In this document: in pieces, positions 1-7,960 of the stretch | How positions within the stretch are numbered: position 1 is the stretch's first letter | Layout of the letters: each line of letters begins with the position of its first letter | From: Faecalibacterium sp. CAG:74 | GTDB taxonomy: Bacteria; Bacillota; Clostridia; Christensenellales; Aristaeellaceae | NCBI GenBank assembly: GCA_000437595.1 | Contig: FR899831.1 | Location: 418 to 37,693, forward strand | Reading direction: 5' to 3' | DNA length: 37,276 bases | Position numbers and translations under genes: made by a program | The notes under the pieces: model-generated | Seen by the model: only the letters and a program-made list of their open reading frames with translations | Databases searched by the model: none | Told to the model about the DNA's origin: nothing

Positions 1-1198
1 AATCGCTCGTGCGCGGCAGGAAGAGCGGCTCGCCGCGCACAGCATCCAGTTCCCGCACGGGCTGGAAGGCAAGGCGGATGCCATCCGGCGTGCGGCGCAG
101 GGAAAGCTCCGCCGGAATCGCCATCATGCTGTGGAAACCACGCGTGTCATCCTTCATCCGCAGCCACGCGACACTGATGACGCGCTCAGGCACGTTCGCG
201 TAGGTCTGCGCAGCGTAGGGGAGGCGGGTCGCATATGCCATCAGGACGGGCGTTTCGGGCGTGAAGCGGAATCCGTCAAACGCACCGAGCATGTAGTAAC
301 CATCCGCAGACCAGAACACCCATTTGTCAGCGCCGTCGATGGGCAGGCGGAACAGGTCGGGGCACTCCCACATGCCGTTGGCGTTCAAACGGCTGGCTTC
401 CGTCCAGTGGAGCAGGTCAGGGGAGCGGAAAATTGCAAATTCGCTGCCATCGAGGTACAGCACCATGATGTACGCGGCGGATTCGGGATGATAGAAAACC
501 TTCGGGTCGCGGTTTCCCCCGGCGATGTGCGGCAGAAGGAACGCATCGGAGCGGGTGAGCGTTTCGCCGCCGTCGCGGGAAATCATCAGGCGCTGCGTGT
601 GCAGATTCCCTGCCTGCTTTGACCATTCGTTCGACCCGCCCGCCGCGGTGTAGTAGAACAGCAGCGTATTTTTTCCCAGCCCGGACGCATTTTCCGCGTC
701 GCAGAACGCGCTGCCCGAATAGACCGTGCCGGTGTCATCGGGCGCGGCAGCGACGGGGCGGTGCGTCCAGTGCAGCAAATCGCGGCTGACGGCGTGCCCC
801 CAGTGCATATTCCCCCAATTCAGCCCGAACGGATTCCACTGGTAGAACAGGTGGTATGCCTCGCCGACGCGAATCAGACCGTTCGGGTCGTTGTGCCAGC
901 CGAACGGGGGCGTGAAGTGCAGCAGCGGGCGCGCACCCGGCGTATACACCGGGACTTCGTCGGAGACAGAAATGCCGGACAGCAGGGCATCATCCGCATC
1001 ACTGGAGAGAACTTCCAGCGTCTGGCGGAACCACGCGGACGCATCCATGCAGCCGACGAAATCAGCGTCATCCGGCGCGCAGAGGCGAACATCCGCCTCC
1101 TGAACTTTCCGCCCGGCAAGCAAGAAATGCAGCTTGCAGAGAGGCGCATCGCGGCGCGTCGGGAAGAGCAGAAACGGGGCAGTAAGCGAAATCATCAT
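1..1198 (-). CDS. GH32 fructan/sucrose hydrolase (3' end outside window)
   Basis: Glycoside hydrolase family 32: hydrolysis of beta-fructofuranosides (sucrose, inulin or levan oligosaccharides). The first 399 codons are present. All three family signatures are visible: WHNDPNG with the nucleophile Asp104, RDPKVF with the transition-state Asp231, and ECPDLF with the acid/base Glu278; the later part (QTYANVPERVISVAWLRM) fits the end of the five-bladed propeller. About 95 residues precede the first motif, longer than in minimal sucrose-6-phosphate hydrolases, suggesting an added N-terminal domain. There is no signal peptide, so the enzyme is probably cytoplasmic and acts on imported sugars. Start: ATG at 1198 (a second ATG follows at once), 9 bases after AAGGAGGT at 1208-1215. 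It is divergent from pyrG. The exact substrate cannot be told from these motifs. Confidence 0.93.
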   Translation of the reverse strand, partial: MMISLTAPFLLFPTRRDAPLCKLHFLLAGRKVQEADVRLCAPDDADFVGCMDASAWFRQTLEVLSSDADDALLSGISVSDEVPVYTPGARPLLHFTPPFGWHNDPNGLIRVGEAYHLFYQWNPFGLNWGNMHWGHAVSRDLLHWTHRPVAAAPDDTGTVYSGSAFCDAENASGLGKNTLLFYYTAAGGSNEWSKQAGNLHTQRLMISRDGGETLTRSDAFLLPHIAGGNRDPKVFYHPESAAYIMVLYLDGSEFAIFRSPDLLHWTEASRLNANGMWECPDLFRLPIDGADKWVFWSADGYYMLGAFDGFRFTPETPVLMAYATRLPYAAQTYANVPERVISVAWLRMKDDTRGFHSMMAIPAELSLRRTPDGIRLAFQPVRELDAVRGEPLFLPRTSD

Positions 1199-1304
1199 CG
1201 GAAAGCGACCTCCTTACAGCAGATTGTAAAGGCGAAAAGGGCGGATGTCAAGGCTTTATGCGTGCGGTTTGCATTTTTGTTCTGAAATTTTCCCGAAACG
1301 TCTC

Positions 1305-1333
1305 TTGACGAAAGCGCACGAAACAGCTACAAT
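1305..1333 (+). promoter_or_regulatory. Sigma-A promoter of pyrG
   Basis: TTGACG at 1305-1310, a 17-base spacer and TACAAT at 1328-1333. Transcription would begin near 1340, which supports the pyrG start at 1378 over an in-frame ATG at 1345 that would have almost no leader. I do not see the G-run start used for CTP-sensing reiterative transcription in Bacillus pyrG. Confidence 0.8.
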
Positions 1334-1377
1334 AAAGTGTCTTAATGTGTTCTGACGGAGCGAAAGGGGTTAGGGAC

Positions 1378-2988
1378 ATGAGCACGAAGTTTATTTTTGT
1401 CACTGGCGGCGTTGTTTCCTCGCTGGGCAAGGGCATCACGGCGGCGTCACTGGGGCGTCTGCTGAAATGCCGCGGTCTGCGCGTTTCCATCCAAAAATTT
1501 GACCCGTATATCAACGTTGACCCCGGTACGATGAGTCCGTATCAGCACGGCGAAGTGTTCGTGACGGACGACGGCGCGGAAACTGACCTCGACCTTGGTC
1601 ACTACGAGCGCTTTATTGACGAATCCCTGACGCAGGCGGCAAACGTGACCTCCGGCCGCGTCTACAAGACCGTTATCGACCGTGAGCGGCAGGGCGGCTA
1701 CCTCGGTGCGACGATTCAGGTCATCCCGCACATCACCGACGAAATCAAGCGCAACATCCTCCTTGTCTCCAAGCAGGAAAACGCGCCGGACGTGGTGATT
1801 ACCGAAATCGGCGGCACGGTCGGCGACATTGAGAGCCAGCCGTTCCTTGAGGCTATCCGCCAGATGCGCGCGGAAGTTGGCTTTGAAAACAGCCTGTACA
1901 TCCACGTTACCCTCATCCCCTTCCTGAAGGCGGCGGGTGAGCTGAAAACGAAGCCCACGCAGCACTCCGTCAAGGAACTCGGCGGCATCGGCATCAGCCC
2001 GGACATTCTTGTTTGCCGCTGTGAACACGAAGTGCCCGCTGAAGTGCGCGCGAAGATTGGCCTGTTCTGCAACTTGCCGGCTGACCGCGTGTTCCAGAAC
2101 CTGAATGCCCGCTCCATCTATGAAGTGCCGCTGATGCTGCACAAGGAAGGACTGGACGAGAAAGTCTGCCAGCTGCTGGGACTGACGGGCTTGAGCTGCG
2201 ACTTGACCGAGTGGGAGACCATGGTTGAGCGCCAGCTGAACCCCATCCGCGAGACGACGATTGCCCTTGTCGGCAAGTACGTCGAGCTGCCGGATGCGTA
2301 CCTGTCCATTGTCGAGGCGCTGACGCACGGCGGCATTGCGCATCAGGCGAAGGTGCACATCAAGTGGGTGCAGTCGGCGGATTTGACGCAGGAGAATGTG
2401 GCGGAGGCGCTGGAAGGCTGCCACGGCATCCTCGTGCCGGGCGGATTTGGCCAGCGCGGCTTGGAGGGCAAGATGATTGCCATCCAGTACGCCCGTGAGC
2501 ACAAGATTCCGTTCCTTGGCATTTGCCTGGGGATGCAGATGGCGGTTATCGAATACGCCCGCAACGTGCTGAACCTGCGTGGCGCAAGCTCCACCGAGCT
2601 TGACCCCAACACGCTCTATCCGGTGATTGACCTGATGGCTGATCAGAACCTCGACATGCTGGGCCACACGATGCGTCTGGGCAAGTACCGCTGTGCGCTC
2701 AAGCATGACACGAACAGCTACAAGGCGTATGCGCAGGAGGAAATCTGGGAGCGCCATCGCCATCGCTATGAATTTAACAATGATTATCTGACCCGCTTTG
2801 AAGAGGGCGGAATGACCATTGCGGGCAAGAACCCTGACCGCAATCTGGTGGAGATTGTTGAGATTCCCGACCATCCGTGGTATGTGGCGGTGCAGTTCCA
2901 TCCGGAATTGAAGAGCCGTCCGAACCGTCCGCATCCGCTGTTCCGCGATTTTGTCGGCGCGGCGATCAAGCATCAGGAGCAGGTCTAA
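1378..2988 (+). CDS. pyrG: CTP synthase
   Basis: Converts UTP, ATP and glutamine to CTP, the last step of de novo pyrimidine nucleotide synthesis; cytoplasmic. 536 residues, normal for the family. The N-terminal synthetase domain (about 1-270) opens with FVTGGVVSSLGKG, has the conserved GGTVGDIES near 145 and the KTKPTQHS loop near 190. The C-terminal class I glutamine amidotransferase domain has VPGGFGQRG, the catalytic Cys383 in GICLGMQ, and a FHPE motif near the end. The start with MSTKFIFVTGG matches the family N-terminus and follows a GGGG-rich Shine-Dalgarno region. It has its own promoter and a strong terminator, so it is monocistronic here. Confidence 0.98.
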   Translation: MSTKFIFVTGGVVSSLGKGITAASLGRLLKCRGLRVSIQKFDPYINVDPGTMSPYQHGEVFVTDDGAETDLDLGHYERFIDESLTQAANVTSGRVYKTVIDRERQGGYLGATIQVIPHITDEIKRNILLVSKQENAPDVVITEIGGTVGDIESQPFLEAIRQMRAEVGFENSLYIHVTLIPFLKAAGELKTKPTQHSVKELGGIGISPDILVCRCEHEVPAEVRAKIGLFCNLPADRVFQNLNARSIYEVPLMLHKEGLDEKVCQLLGLTGLSCDLTEWETMVERQLNPIRETTIALVGKYVELPDAYLSIVEALTHGGIAHQAKVHIKWVQSADLTQENVAEALEGCHGILVPGGFGQRGLEGKMIAIQYAREHKIPFLGICLGMQMAVIEYARNVLNLRGASSTELDPNTLYPVIDLMADQNLDMLGHTMRLGKYRCALKHDTNSYKAYAQEEIWERHRHRYEFNNDYLTRFEEGGMTIAGKNPDRNLVEIVEIPDHPWYVAVQFHPELKSRPNRPHPLFRDFVGAAIKHQEQV

Positions 2989-2996
2989 CAGGCAAA

Positions 2997-3037
2997 AGCG
3001 GCGTTTCCAGCAAAGCGGCTGGGAGCGCCGCTCTTTT
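2997..3037 (+). terminator. Terminator of pyrG
   Basis: AGCGGCG-TTTCCAGC pairs with GCTGGGA-GCGCCGCT around a short loop and is followed by CTTTT; it begins 8 bases after the pyrG stop codon. Confidence 0.8.
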
Positions 3038-3062
3038 GGAATGCGGGCGGGTTCTGCGCGGA

Positions 3063-3440
3063 AAAAATCAGGCATGCGAAGGGGTGTCGGGGGCGAGCGC
3101 AGAGGCGAAATCCCCTGCAACAAAAAAGACCAGCATTGGGAAAGTTGTTCCTCATGCTGGTCGGTCGCGCCCATCTGGCGCGACAATGTGCAAGTTGCGG
3201 GTAGAGCAGCTTGGGGGCGCTCCTGCGGGAGCGCAAAGTTACAAGTGCTGCGCTGAAAGCGCTTCGCTGTTCAGCGCTCGTTGGGCAGGATTGGGTGCTT
3301 TTGCATAATTGGTCACACGAGCAACCGTTGGGGCGTTGCCCCAAACCCCACAAGGGACGCTGTCCCTTGACCCTGCAAGGGGCAGACGAAAAGGGACGAA
3401 GTCCCCCCTTGACCCGTTTTTGGTGCTCAGGCTTGAGCAC
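3063..3440. repeat. Hairpin-rich modular repeats between pyrG and mscL
   Basis: This gene-free stretch is made of short inverted repeats shared with other gaps in the window. In order: a GACCAGCAT/ATGCTGGTC hairpin (3128-3162); a GTCGCGCC-loop-GGCGCGAC hairpin (3164-3184), whose sequence recurs exactly at 14116-14136; a GCGCTGAA/TTCAGCGC hairpin (3250-3277); then hairpins of the TTGGGGC...GCCCCAA and CAAGGGA...TCCCTTG types. No plausible gene is seen. Confidence 0.75.
3122..3162 (-). terminator. Minus-strand terminator-like hairpin
   Basis: On the minus strand GACCAGCAT...ATGCTGGTC is followed by six T residues. It could end mscL transcription, but lies about 310 bases beyond the mscL stop and belongs to a repeat module also present at 28086-28127, with a single GACCAGC arm near 32690. 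Confidence 0.6.
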
Positions 3441-3474
3441 GCTTCCCAAACTGAACTTTTTTGCTGCTTTTTTC

Positions 3475-3891
3475 TTATTTCTTATCCAGTTCCGAGGTGC
3501 AGTGCGGGCAGCGCGTCGCCTTAATCGGAATCTCGCTCAGGCAATAGGGGCACTTTTTCGTCGTCGGCGCGGCGGGCGCAGCAGGCTTCTTCCCGATGCT
3601 CATCAGCGCGTTAATCCCCTTCAGCAGCATAAACAGCACCAGCGCCGTGATGAAGAAATTCACCACCGTCGTCAGGAACGACGCAAACGCCGCGCCGAAT
3701 GTCCATGCCACACCGTCGGAAATGTCGCCGGGGCCGCCGGTGAAAATCAGCGATAGCAGCGGATTGATGAAATTCGTCGTCAGCGCCGTGACAATGCCGG
3801 TGAACGCGCCGCCGATGATGACGCCGACCGCCATGTCCATCACGTTGCCGCGCAGGGCGAACTTCTTAAACTCTTCGATGAACTTTTTCAT
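3475..3891 (-). CDS. mscL: Large-conductance mechanosensitive channel with C-terminal zinc ribbon
   Basis: MscL opens under membrane tension and releases solutes on osmotic downshock. The protein has 138 residues. The N-terminus (KKFIEEFKKFALRGNVMDMAVGVIIGGAF) is the canonical amphipathic helix and first membrane segment; the second membrane segment is about 70-93. Instead of the usual cytoplasmic helix, the tail is a short Ala/Pro linker followed by a zinc-ribbon-like knuckle pair, CPYC (114-117) and CPHC (128-131). Start: ATG at 3891 after GGAGGAGG. It has its own promoter (3924-3952) and is convergent with pyrG. The channel identity is certain; metal binding by the tail is inferred from the four cysteines. 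Confidence 0.96.
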   Translation of the reverse strand: MKKFIEEFKKFALRGNVMDMAVGVIIGGAFTGIVTALTTNFINPLLSLIFTGGPGDISDGVAWTFGAAFASFLTTVVNFFITALVLFMLLKGINALMSIGKKPAAPAAPTTKKCPYCLSEIPIKATRCPHCTSELDKK

Positions 3892-3923
3892 GGGGAAACC
3901 CCTCCTCCAAATTTGATACTGTC

Positions 3924-3952
3924 AGTATAGCACGCAGGGCGACCAGTTGCAA
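3924..3952 (-). promoter_or_regulatory. Promoter of mscL
   Basis: Minus strand: TTGCAA (3947-3952), 17-base spacer, TGC-TATACT extended -10 (3924-3929). Confidence 0.7.
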
Positions 3953-3990
3953 GCGCTTGCGGCGCGAAAAAAACGAAAAGAGGATGCAGA

Positions 3991-4875
3991 ATGACGAAGA
4001 AACAATGGATTGCGGATGGATTGCTGCTGGCAGCGGCAATTATCTGGGGGTCAGCGTTCGCAGTGGTGAAAAATACGCTGGACAGTGTGCCGCCGTCGAT
4101 GATGATTGCGCTGCGCTTCGGCATTGCTGCGCTCATCAGCGGCGTGATTCTCCGCAAACACCTGCGGGGGCTGACGCGCGGACAGGTGCTGATGGGGCTG
4201 CTCGTCGGCGTACTGACCGGGCTGGCGTACATTGTGCAGACCATCGGGTTGCAGGACACGACTGCCGGGAAAAATGCGTTTCTGACGACGATTTACGTCC
4301 TGCTGGTGCCGTTCGGCAGTGCGGTGCTGTTCCATGAGAAGCTCGGCGCGCGGCGATACGTTGCGGCGGTGCTGATGCTGCTGGGCATCGGCATCCTCTC
4401 GCTGGACGGCGAAAGCGGCGGACTGAATCGCGGCGACGTGCTGACGCTGGTGTGCGGCGTGCTGTATGCGGCGCAGATTATCTCCGTCGGGCGCTGCAAT
4501 GAACGCATGGATACTTATGCGCTGATTGTGCTGGAGTTTGCGTTCGCGGCGCTGACGGGGCTGTGCTGGTCGCTGGCGACGGAGCGGGGGATGCCGATAC
4601 AGTGGAACATGCAGTCCATCGGCGGCATTTTGTATGTCGCGGTGTTCTCAACCATGCTGGCATCGTCCTGCCAGAATATCGCGCAGAAGCTCGCACCGAC
4701 GTCTCATGCGGCGCTGCTGATGAGCCTCGAATCCGTGTTCGGGGCGCTGTCCGGCGTGATTTTTCTGGGCGAAAAGCTGACCATCCGAATGGGACTGGGC
4801 TTTCTGGTGATTTTCGCGGCGGTGGTGCTGAGCGAAACGACGGCATCATCAAAAAAATTCACGGAAAATGTATGA
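3991..4875 (+). CDS. EamA/DMT-family permease
   Basis: Drug/metabolite transporter superfamily with two EamA repeats and about ten hydrophobic segments over 294 residues. Family features: LLAAAIIWGSAFAVVK in the first helix, LRFGIAALISG, the loop QTIGLQDTTAGKNAFLTT leading into helix four, and in the second repeat SHAALLMSLESVFGALSG followed by a GE motif (FLGEKLT), the usual signature near the ninth helix. Members export amino acids, metabolites or drugs; substrate cannot be predicted from sequence. Start: ATG at 3991, 6 bases after AGAGGA (3979-3984). It stands alone, divergent from mscL; no terminator was recognised before the next promoter at 4883. Confidence 0.9.
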   Translation: MTKKQWIADGLLLAAAIIWGSAFAVVKNTLDSVPPSMMIALRFGIAALISGVILRKHLRGLTRGQVLMGLLVGVLTGLAYIVQTIGLQDTTAGKNAFLTTIYVLLVPFGSAVLFHEKLGARRYVAAVLMLLGIGILSLDGESGGLNRGDVLTLVCGVLYAAQIISVGRCNERMDTYALIVLEFAFAALTGLCWSLATERGMPIQWNMQSIGGILYVAVFSTMLASSCQNIAQKLAPTSHAALLMSLESVFGALSGVIFLGEKLTIRMGLGFLVIFAAVVLSETTASSKKFTENV

Positions 4876-4882
4876 ATATGCA

Positions 4883-4911
4883 TTGACAAGCGGATGATTC
4901 TGCGCTATACT
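4883..4911 (+). promoter_or_regulatory. Promoter of the amino-acid ABC transporter operon
   Basis: TTGACA (4883-4888), 17-base spacer, TATACT (4906-4911): a perfect -35 and a near-consensus -10, giving a leader of about 65 bases before the binding-protein gene. Confidence 0.85.
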
Positions 4912-4984
4912 ATGCACTGTTCCCCGGAAGCGCTCCGGCGGACAATAAAATCGTGAAAAACCTGTTTTCAGGAGGATGGTAACA

Positions 4985-5788
4985 ATGAAGAAGCTGCTGA
5001 GTGTGGTTATTGCTCTGATGATGATGGTGACATTCGTGTTCGCGGAAGAAGCCGCGCCCGCGGAAGTCAAGACCCTGTACGCAGGTGTGCTGACGGTTGG
5101 CTGCGAAGCCGGTTATCCGCCTTTCGAGATGGTTGCGGACGACGGCGAATCCGTTGTCGGTCTGGACATGGACATCATGGCGGCTGTGGCGGAAAAGCTG
5201 GGCTTGCAGATGCAGGTTGTGACGACCTCCTTTGACGGCATCTTCGACGGCATCGGTGTGAACTACGACGTGGTTTGCTCCGCCGTGACCATCACCCCTG
5301 ACCGTATGCAGAACATGCTGTTCTCCCTGCCCTACATTACCAACTATCAGGCGGTGGTTGTGCCGGCGGACAAGGACGTGGAAATCAATTCCTTCATGGA
5401 TTTGGACGGCTATGTCATCGGTGTGCAGAAGGGCACGACCGCGGACATCCTGATGGGCGACTATGAATCCACCAAGACCATCAACGTGACCGTGGTGGCG
5501 AACGACAAGCTGAGCAACTGCTTCACCCAGCTGACCAACGGCGAAATTCAGGCGGTTGTGGTGGACAGCGGCGTTGCGGAAAGCTATGTTGCGAAGAATC
5601 CGGAACTGTACAAGATTGTCTATCAGGACATGACCGAAGGTGAGCAGTTCGCCATCGCGATGGGTCTGAACGACACCGACATGCAGGCCGCCATCAATCA
5701 GGCGATGCAGGAACTGGAAGAAGACGGCACGCTGAAGGAAATCTACGAGTACTGGTTCGGCGCGGACTCCGAGGAATCTGCGGAGTAA
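4985..5788 (+). CDS. Amino-acid ABC transporter, substrate-binding protein
   Basis: Family 3 periplasmic-type binding protein (SBP_bac_3) for a polar amino acid. 267 residues: a hydrophobic signal peptide (about 1-20, ending FVFA-EEA), then the classic lobe I opening VLTVGCEAGYPPFEM, GLDMDIMAAVAEKLG, and the central FDGIFDGI...CSAVTITPDRMQNMLFSLPYI; lobe II begins YVIGVQKGTTAD. Start: ATG at 4985, 9 bases after AGGAGG (4970-4975); an upstream in-frame ATG at 4976 overlaps that site. It is the first gene of a transporter operon. The signal peptide has no cysteine, so there is no lipobox, unusual for a binding protein in a single-membrane Gram-positive. The amino acid transported is unknown. 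Confidence 0.93.
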   Translation: MKKLLSVVIALMMMVTFVFAEEAAPAEVKTLYAGVLTVGCEAGYPPFEMVADDGESVVGLDMDIMAAVAEKLGLQMQVVTTSFDGIFDGIGVNYDVVCSAVTITPDRMQNMLFSLPYITNYQAVVVPADKDVEINSFMDLDGYVIGVQKGTTADILMGDYESTKTINVTVVANDKLSNCFTQLTNGEIQAVVVDSGVAESYVAKNPELYKIVYQDMTEGEQFAIAMGLNDTDMQAAINQAMQELEEDGTLKEIYEYWFGADSEESAE

Positions 5789-5810
5789 TCAGCCAACAGC
5801 CGCAAACAAT

Positions 5811-5858
5811 CCGCACCTGCCGGGTGGAAACATCCCATCCGACAGGGCGCGGTTTTTT
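5811..5858 (+). terminator. Leaky terminator or attenuator after the binding-protein gene
   Basis: CCGCACCTG...CAGGGCGCGG forms an imperfect hairpin followed by TTTTTT (5853-5858). Its place between the binding-protein and permease genes suits reduced expression of the membrane genes. Confidence 0.55.
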
Positions 5859-5905
5859 GTGTGAGAAGGGAATCCGCTGACCATGCGGCGGGAAAGGAAT
5901 CGGAT

Positions 5906-6952
5906 ATGAAGGGAAAAATGCCCGCAAAGCTGTTCCGGGTCGATCGGTGGCAGCGGAAAACAAAAATCGTCGTCAGCATTGTGCTGCTCGTCCTCATCGT
6001 CGTTGGGATTCTCTCGACCATGATGCCCACGCGCGAGGAAATGCTGGCGAACACCTCGGAAGCCATGCAGCAGCGCTTGGCGGAGGATGCGCAGAGCACC
6101 CGCAAGCGCTTGACCATTTCCTATAACCCGCTGTTCTGCGTCAGCTATCTGTCCGTCTCGTCCAGCGGGCGCGACGTTGTGTCGGAAAGCTACGTTGGCT
6201 TCTGCAACCAGATTATTCCGGCGAATGATGGTGCAATGCAGGTCGTCGGGCAGATGATTAACTACACCTACCGGATGCTTGGCGGCGGCCGCAACCTGAT
6301 GTACGGCGCAAAGCTGACCATCCTGCTGACGACCATCACCGTGTTCTTCGGCTTGATTCTGGGCACCCTGCTGTCGCTGGGCAAGATCAGCAAATTCAAG
6401 CCGCTCAGCAAGATTTGCAGCGGTTATATCTTCTTCTTCCGCGGCACGCCGCTGCTGATTCAGCTCTTCGTCGTCTACTTCACGCTGCCCAAGATCTTCG
6501 ACTTCTCGTGGACGGGGCTGTTCAGCGCCTATGGCACAGACGCAACCTACATGGGTTCGTTCCTTGCCTCGTGCATCACGTTCAGCCTGAACTCCGGCGC
6601 GTACTGCGCGGAAATCGTCCGCGCGGCGATTCAGTCCATCGACAAGGGACAGCATGAAGCCGCGAAAGCCCTCGGCATGACCTACTGGCAGACCATGTCG
6701 CACATCGTTATCCCGCAGTCGATTCGCCGGATGATTCCGCCCGTCTGCAATGAGTTCGTCATGATTCTGAAAGATGCGTCGATTGTGTTCGCGATTTCCC
6801 TGCAGGACATCACGACGATTGCCAACAACATCCGCACCAGCGAAGGCTCGAACCTCGTCTTTATCCCTGCGCTGATTCTCTATCTGATTATCACCGCGCT
6901 GTTCACGTTCATCTTCAACAAAATCGAGAAGAAATTCTCGGTGTACGAATAA
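5906..6952 (+). CDS. Amino-acid ABC transporter, permease
   Basis: HisM/GlnP-type permease that carries the amino acid across the membrane with the ATPase at 6965. 348 residues from ATG 5906, preceded by GGAAAGGAA; an earlier in-frame GTG at 5861 sits beside the T-tract of the hairpin and lacks a Shine-Dalgarno site. The canonical permease domain starts about residue 130 (GAKLTILLTTITVFFGLILGT), with FFRGTPLLIQLF and the ATPase-contacting EAA loop (QHEAAKALGMTYWQT). An extra N-terminal part has one membrane helix (21-40) and then about 90 residues, mostly polar, predicted outside the membrane, absent from ordinary 210-240-residue permeases. A fused docking or sensing segment is possible, but I recognise no domain in it. 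Confidence 0.92.
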   Translation: MKGKMPAKLFRVDRWQRKTKIVVSIVLLVLIVVGILSTMMPTREEMLANTSEAMQQRLAEDAQSTRKRLTISYNPLFCVSYLSVSSSGRDVVSESYVGFCNQIIPANDGAMQVVGQMINYTYRMLGGGRNLMYGAKLTILLTTITVFFGLILGTLLSLGKISKFKPLSKICSGYIFFFRGTPLLIQLFVVYFTLPKIFDFSWTGLFSAYGTDATYMGSFLASCITFSLNSGAYCAEIVRAAIQSIDKGQHEAAKALGMTYWQTMSHIVIPQSIRRMIPPVCNEFVMILKDASIVFAISLQDITTIANNIRTSEGSNLVFIPALILYLIITALFTFIFNKIEKKFSVYE

Positions 6953-6964
6953 GGAGGTGTCCCG

Positions 6965-7744
6965 ATGGAAAATCAGGAAGCGTTCATGCTGGAAACGCAG
7001 CATGTTTCCAAACATTACGGCAAGCTGGAAGTCTTGAAGGACATCAACCTGCAGGTCAAAAAGGGCGAAGTCATCTGCCTGATTGGCCCGTCCGGCGCGG
7101 GCAAATCCACCTATCTGCGCTCGCTGAACCAGCTGGAGACGATTACGGGCGGCAAAATCTTCATCAAGGGGCATCTGCTGCTGCACCGCGAGCATGACCA
7201 CACGGTCGAGCGCATCGACAAGAAGACGCAGCAGCAGCTTCTGCTGGAAATGGGCATGTGCTTTCAGCGCTTCAACCTCTTCCCGCACAAGACGGTGCTG
7301 GACAACGTGATGATGTCGCCGATTATCGTCAAGCACGAGGACAAGGAGCAGGTACGTCAGGAGGCGCTGACGCTGCTTGACCGCGTTGGCTTGAAGAGCA
7401 AAGCGGATGAATATCCGAACCGCCTCTCCGGCGGACAGCAGCAGCGCGTGGCGATTGCGCGCGCCTTGGCGATGAAGCCGGAAATCATGCTCTTCGACGA
7501 GCCGACCTCCGCCCTTGACCCGGAACTGGTTGGCGAGGTGCTGAACGTCATGAAAGACCTTGCGTCCGAGGGCATGACAATGCTGTGCGTGACGCACGAA
7601 ATGGGCTTTGCGAAGGAAGTATGCAACCGCGTGCTGTTCATGGCGGACGGTTACATCATCGAGGAAGGCACGCCGACGCAAGTGTTTGAAGACCCGCAGA
7701 ATCAGCGCACGAAGGCGTTTTTGCGGTCGGTGCTGAATGCGTAA
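6965..7744 (+). CDS. Amino-acid ABC transporter, ATP-binding protein
   Basis: GlnQ/HisP-type ATPase energising uptake through the permease just upstream. 259 residues. Walker A GPSGAGKST near 42, Q-loop in MCFQRFNLFPHKTVLDNV, signature LSGGQQQRVAIARAL, Walker B IMLFDEPTSALDPE, and the switch His in CVTHEMGFAKEV. Compared with shorter GlnQ proteins, the segment between Walker A and the Q-loop is extended by the stretch HLLLHREHDHTVERIDKKTQ. Start: ATG at 6965 after AAGGAGGTG; the gap to the permease stop is 12 bases. The operon ends at the terminator 7757-7795. Confidence 0.95.
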   Translation: MENQEAFMLETQHVSKHYGKLEVLKDINLQVKKGEVICLIGPSGAGKSTYLRSLNQLETITGGKIFIKGHLLLHREHDHTVERIDKKTQQQLLLEMGMCFQRFNLFPHKTVLDNVMMSPIIVKHEDKEQVRQEALTLLDRVGLKSKADEYPNRLSGGQQQRVAIARALAMKPEIMLFDEPTSALDPELVGEVLNVMKDLASEGMTMLCVTHEMGFAKEVCNRVLFMADGYIIEEGTPTQVFEDPQNQRTKAFLRSVLNA

Positions 7745-7756
7745 ATTATGAAAGAA

Positions 7757-7795
7757 CCCACTGTGGAGGTTTGAAACTCCCAGTGGGCTTTCTTT
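7757..7795 (+). terminator. Terminator of the ABC transporter operon
   Basis: CCCACTG-T-GGAG pairs with CTCC-CAGTGGG across a short loop, followed by CTTTCTTT. It lies 12 bases after the ATPase stop codon. Confidence 0.85.
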
Positions 7796-7828
7796 ATGCG
7801 GCTGTCAGTGGAAATGCATACCTCGTGG

Positions 7829-7951
7829 ATAAACACGCGGGCATAGTATGCCAATGCGCACAACTCAATCGCGCAAAAGGGTCAAGGGAGAAACTCCCTT
7901 GTGGGGTCAAGGGGCAAAGCCCCTTGTGGAGTCCAGAGGCAGAGCCTCTGG
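7829..7951 (+). repeat. Modular intergenic repeat, copy a
   Basis: Begins with the shared core ATAAACACGCGG...AACTCAATCGCGC, then three hairpins in tandem: CAAGGGAG...CTCCCTTG, CAAGGGGC...GCCCCTTG and CCAGAGGC...GCCTCTGG (7933-7951). It ends 9 bases beyond the recQ stop, in the convergent gap between the ABC operon and recQ. Confidence 0.85.
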
Positions 7952-7960
7952 CGTTCCCCA

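Noticed and set aside
874..1149. Separate small minus-strand gene at the start of the window
   Set aside because: It is an off-frame shadow of the GH32 gene, whose three catalytic motifs are read in the other frame.
1345..1377. Earlier start for pyrG at 1345
   Set aside because: It lies about five bases after the predicted transcription start and has no ribosome-binding site; the family N-terminus begins at 1378.
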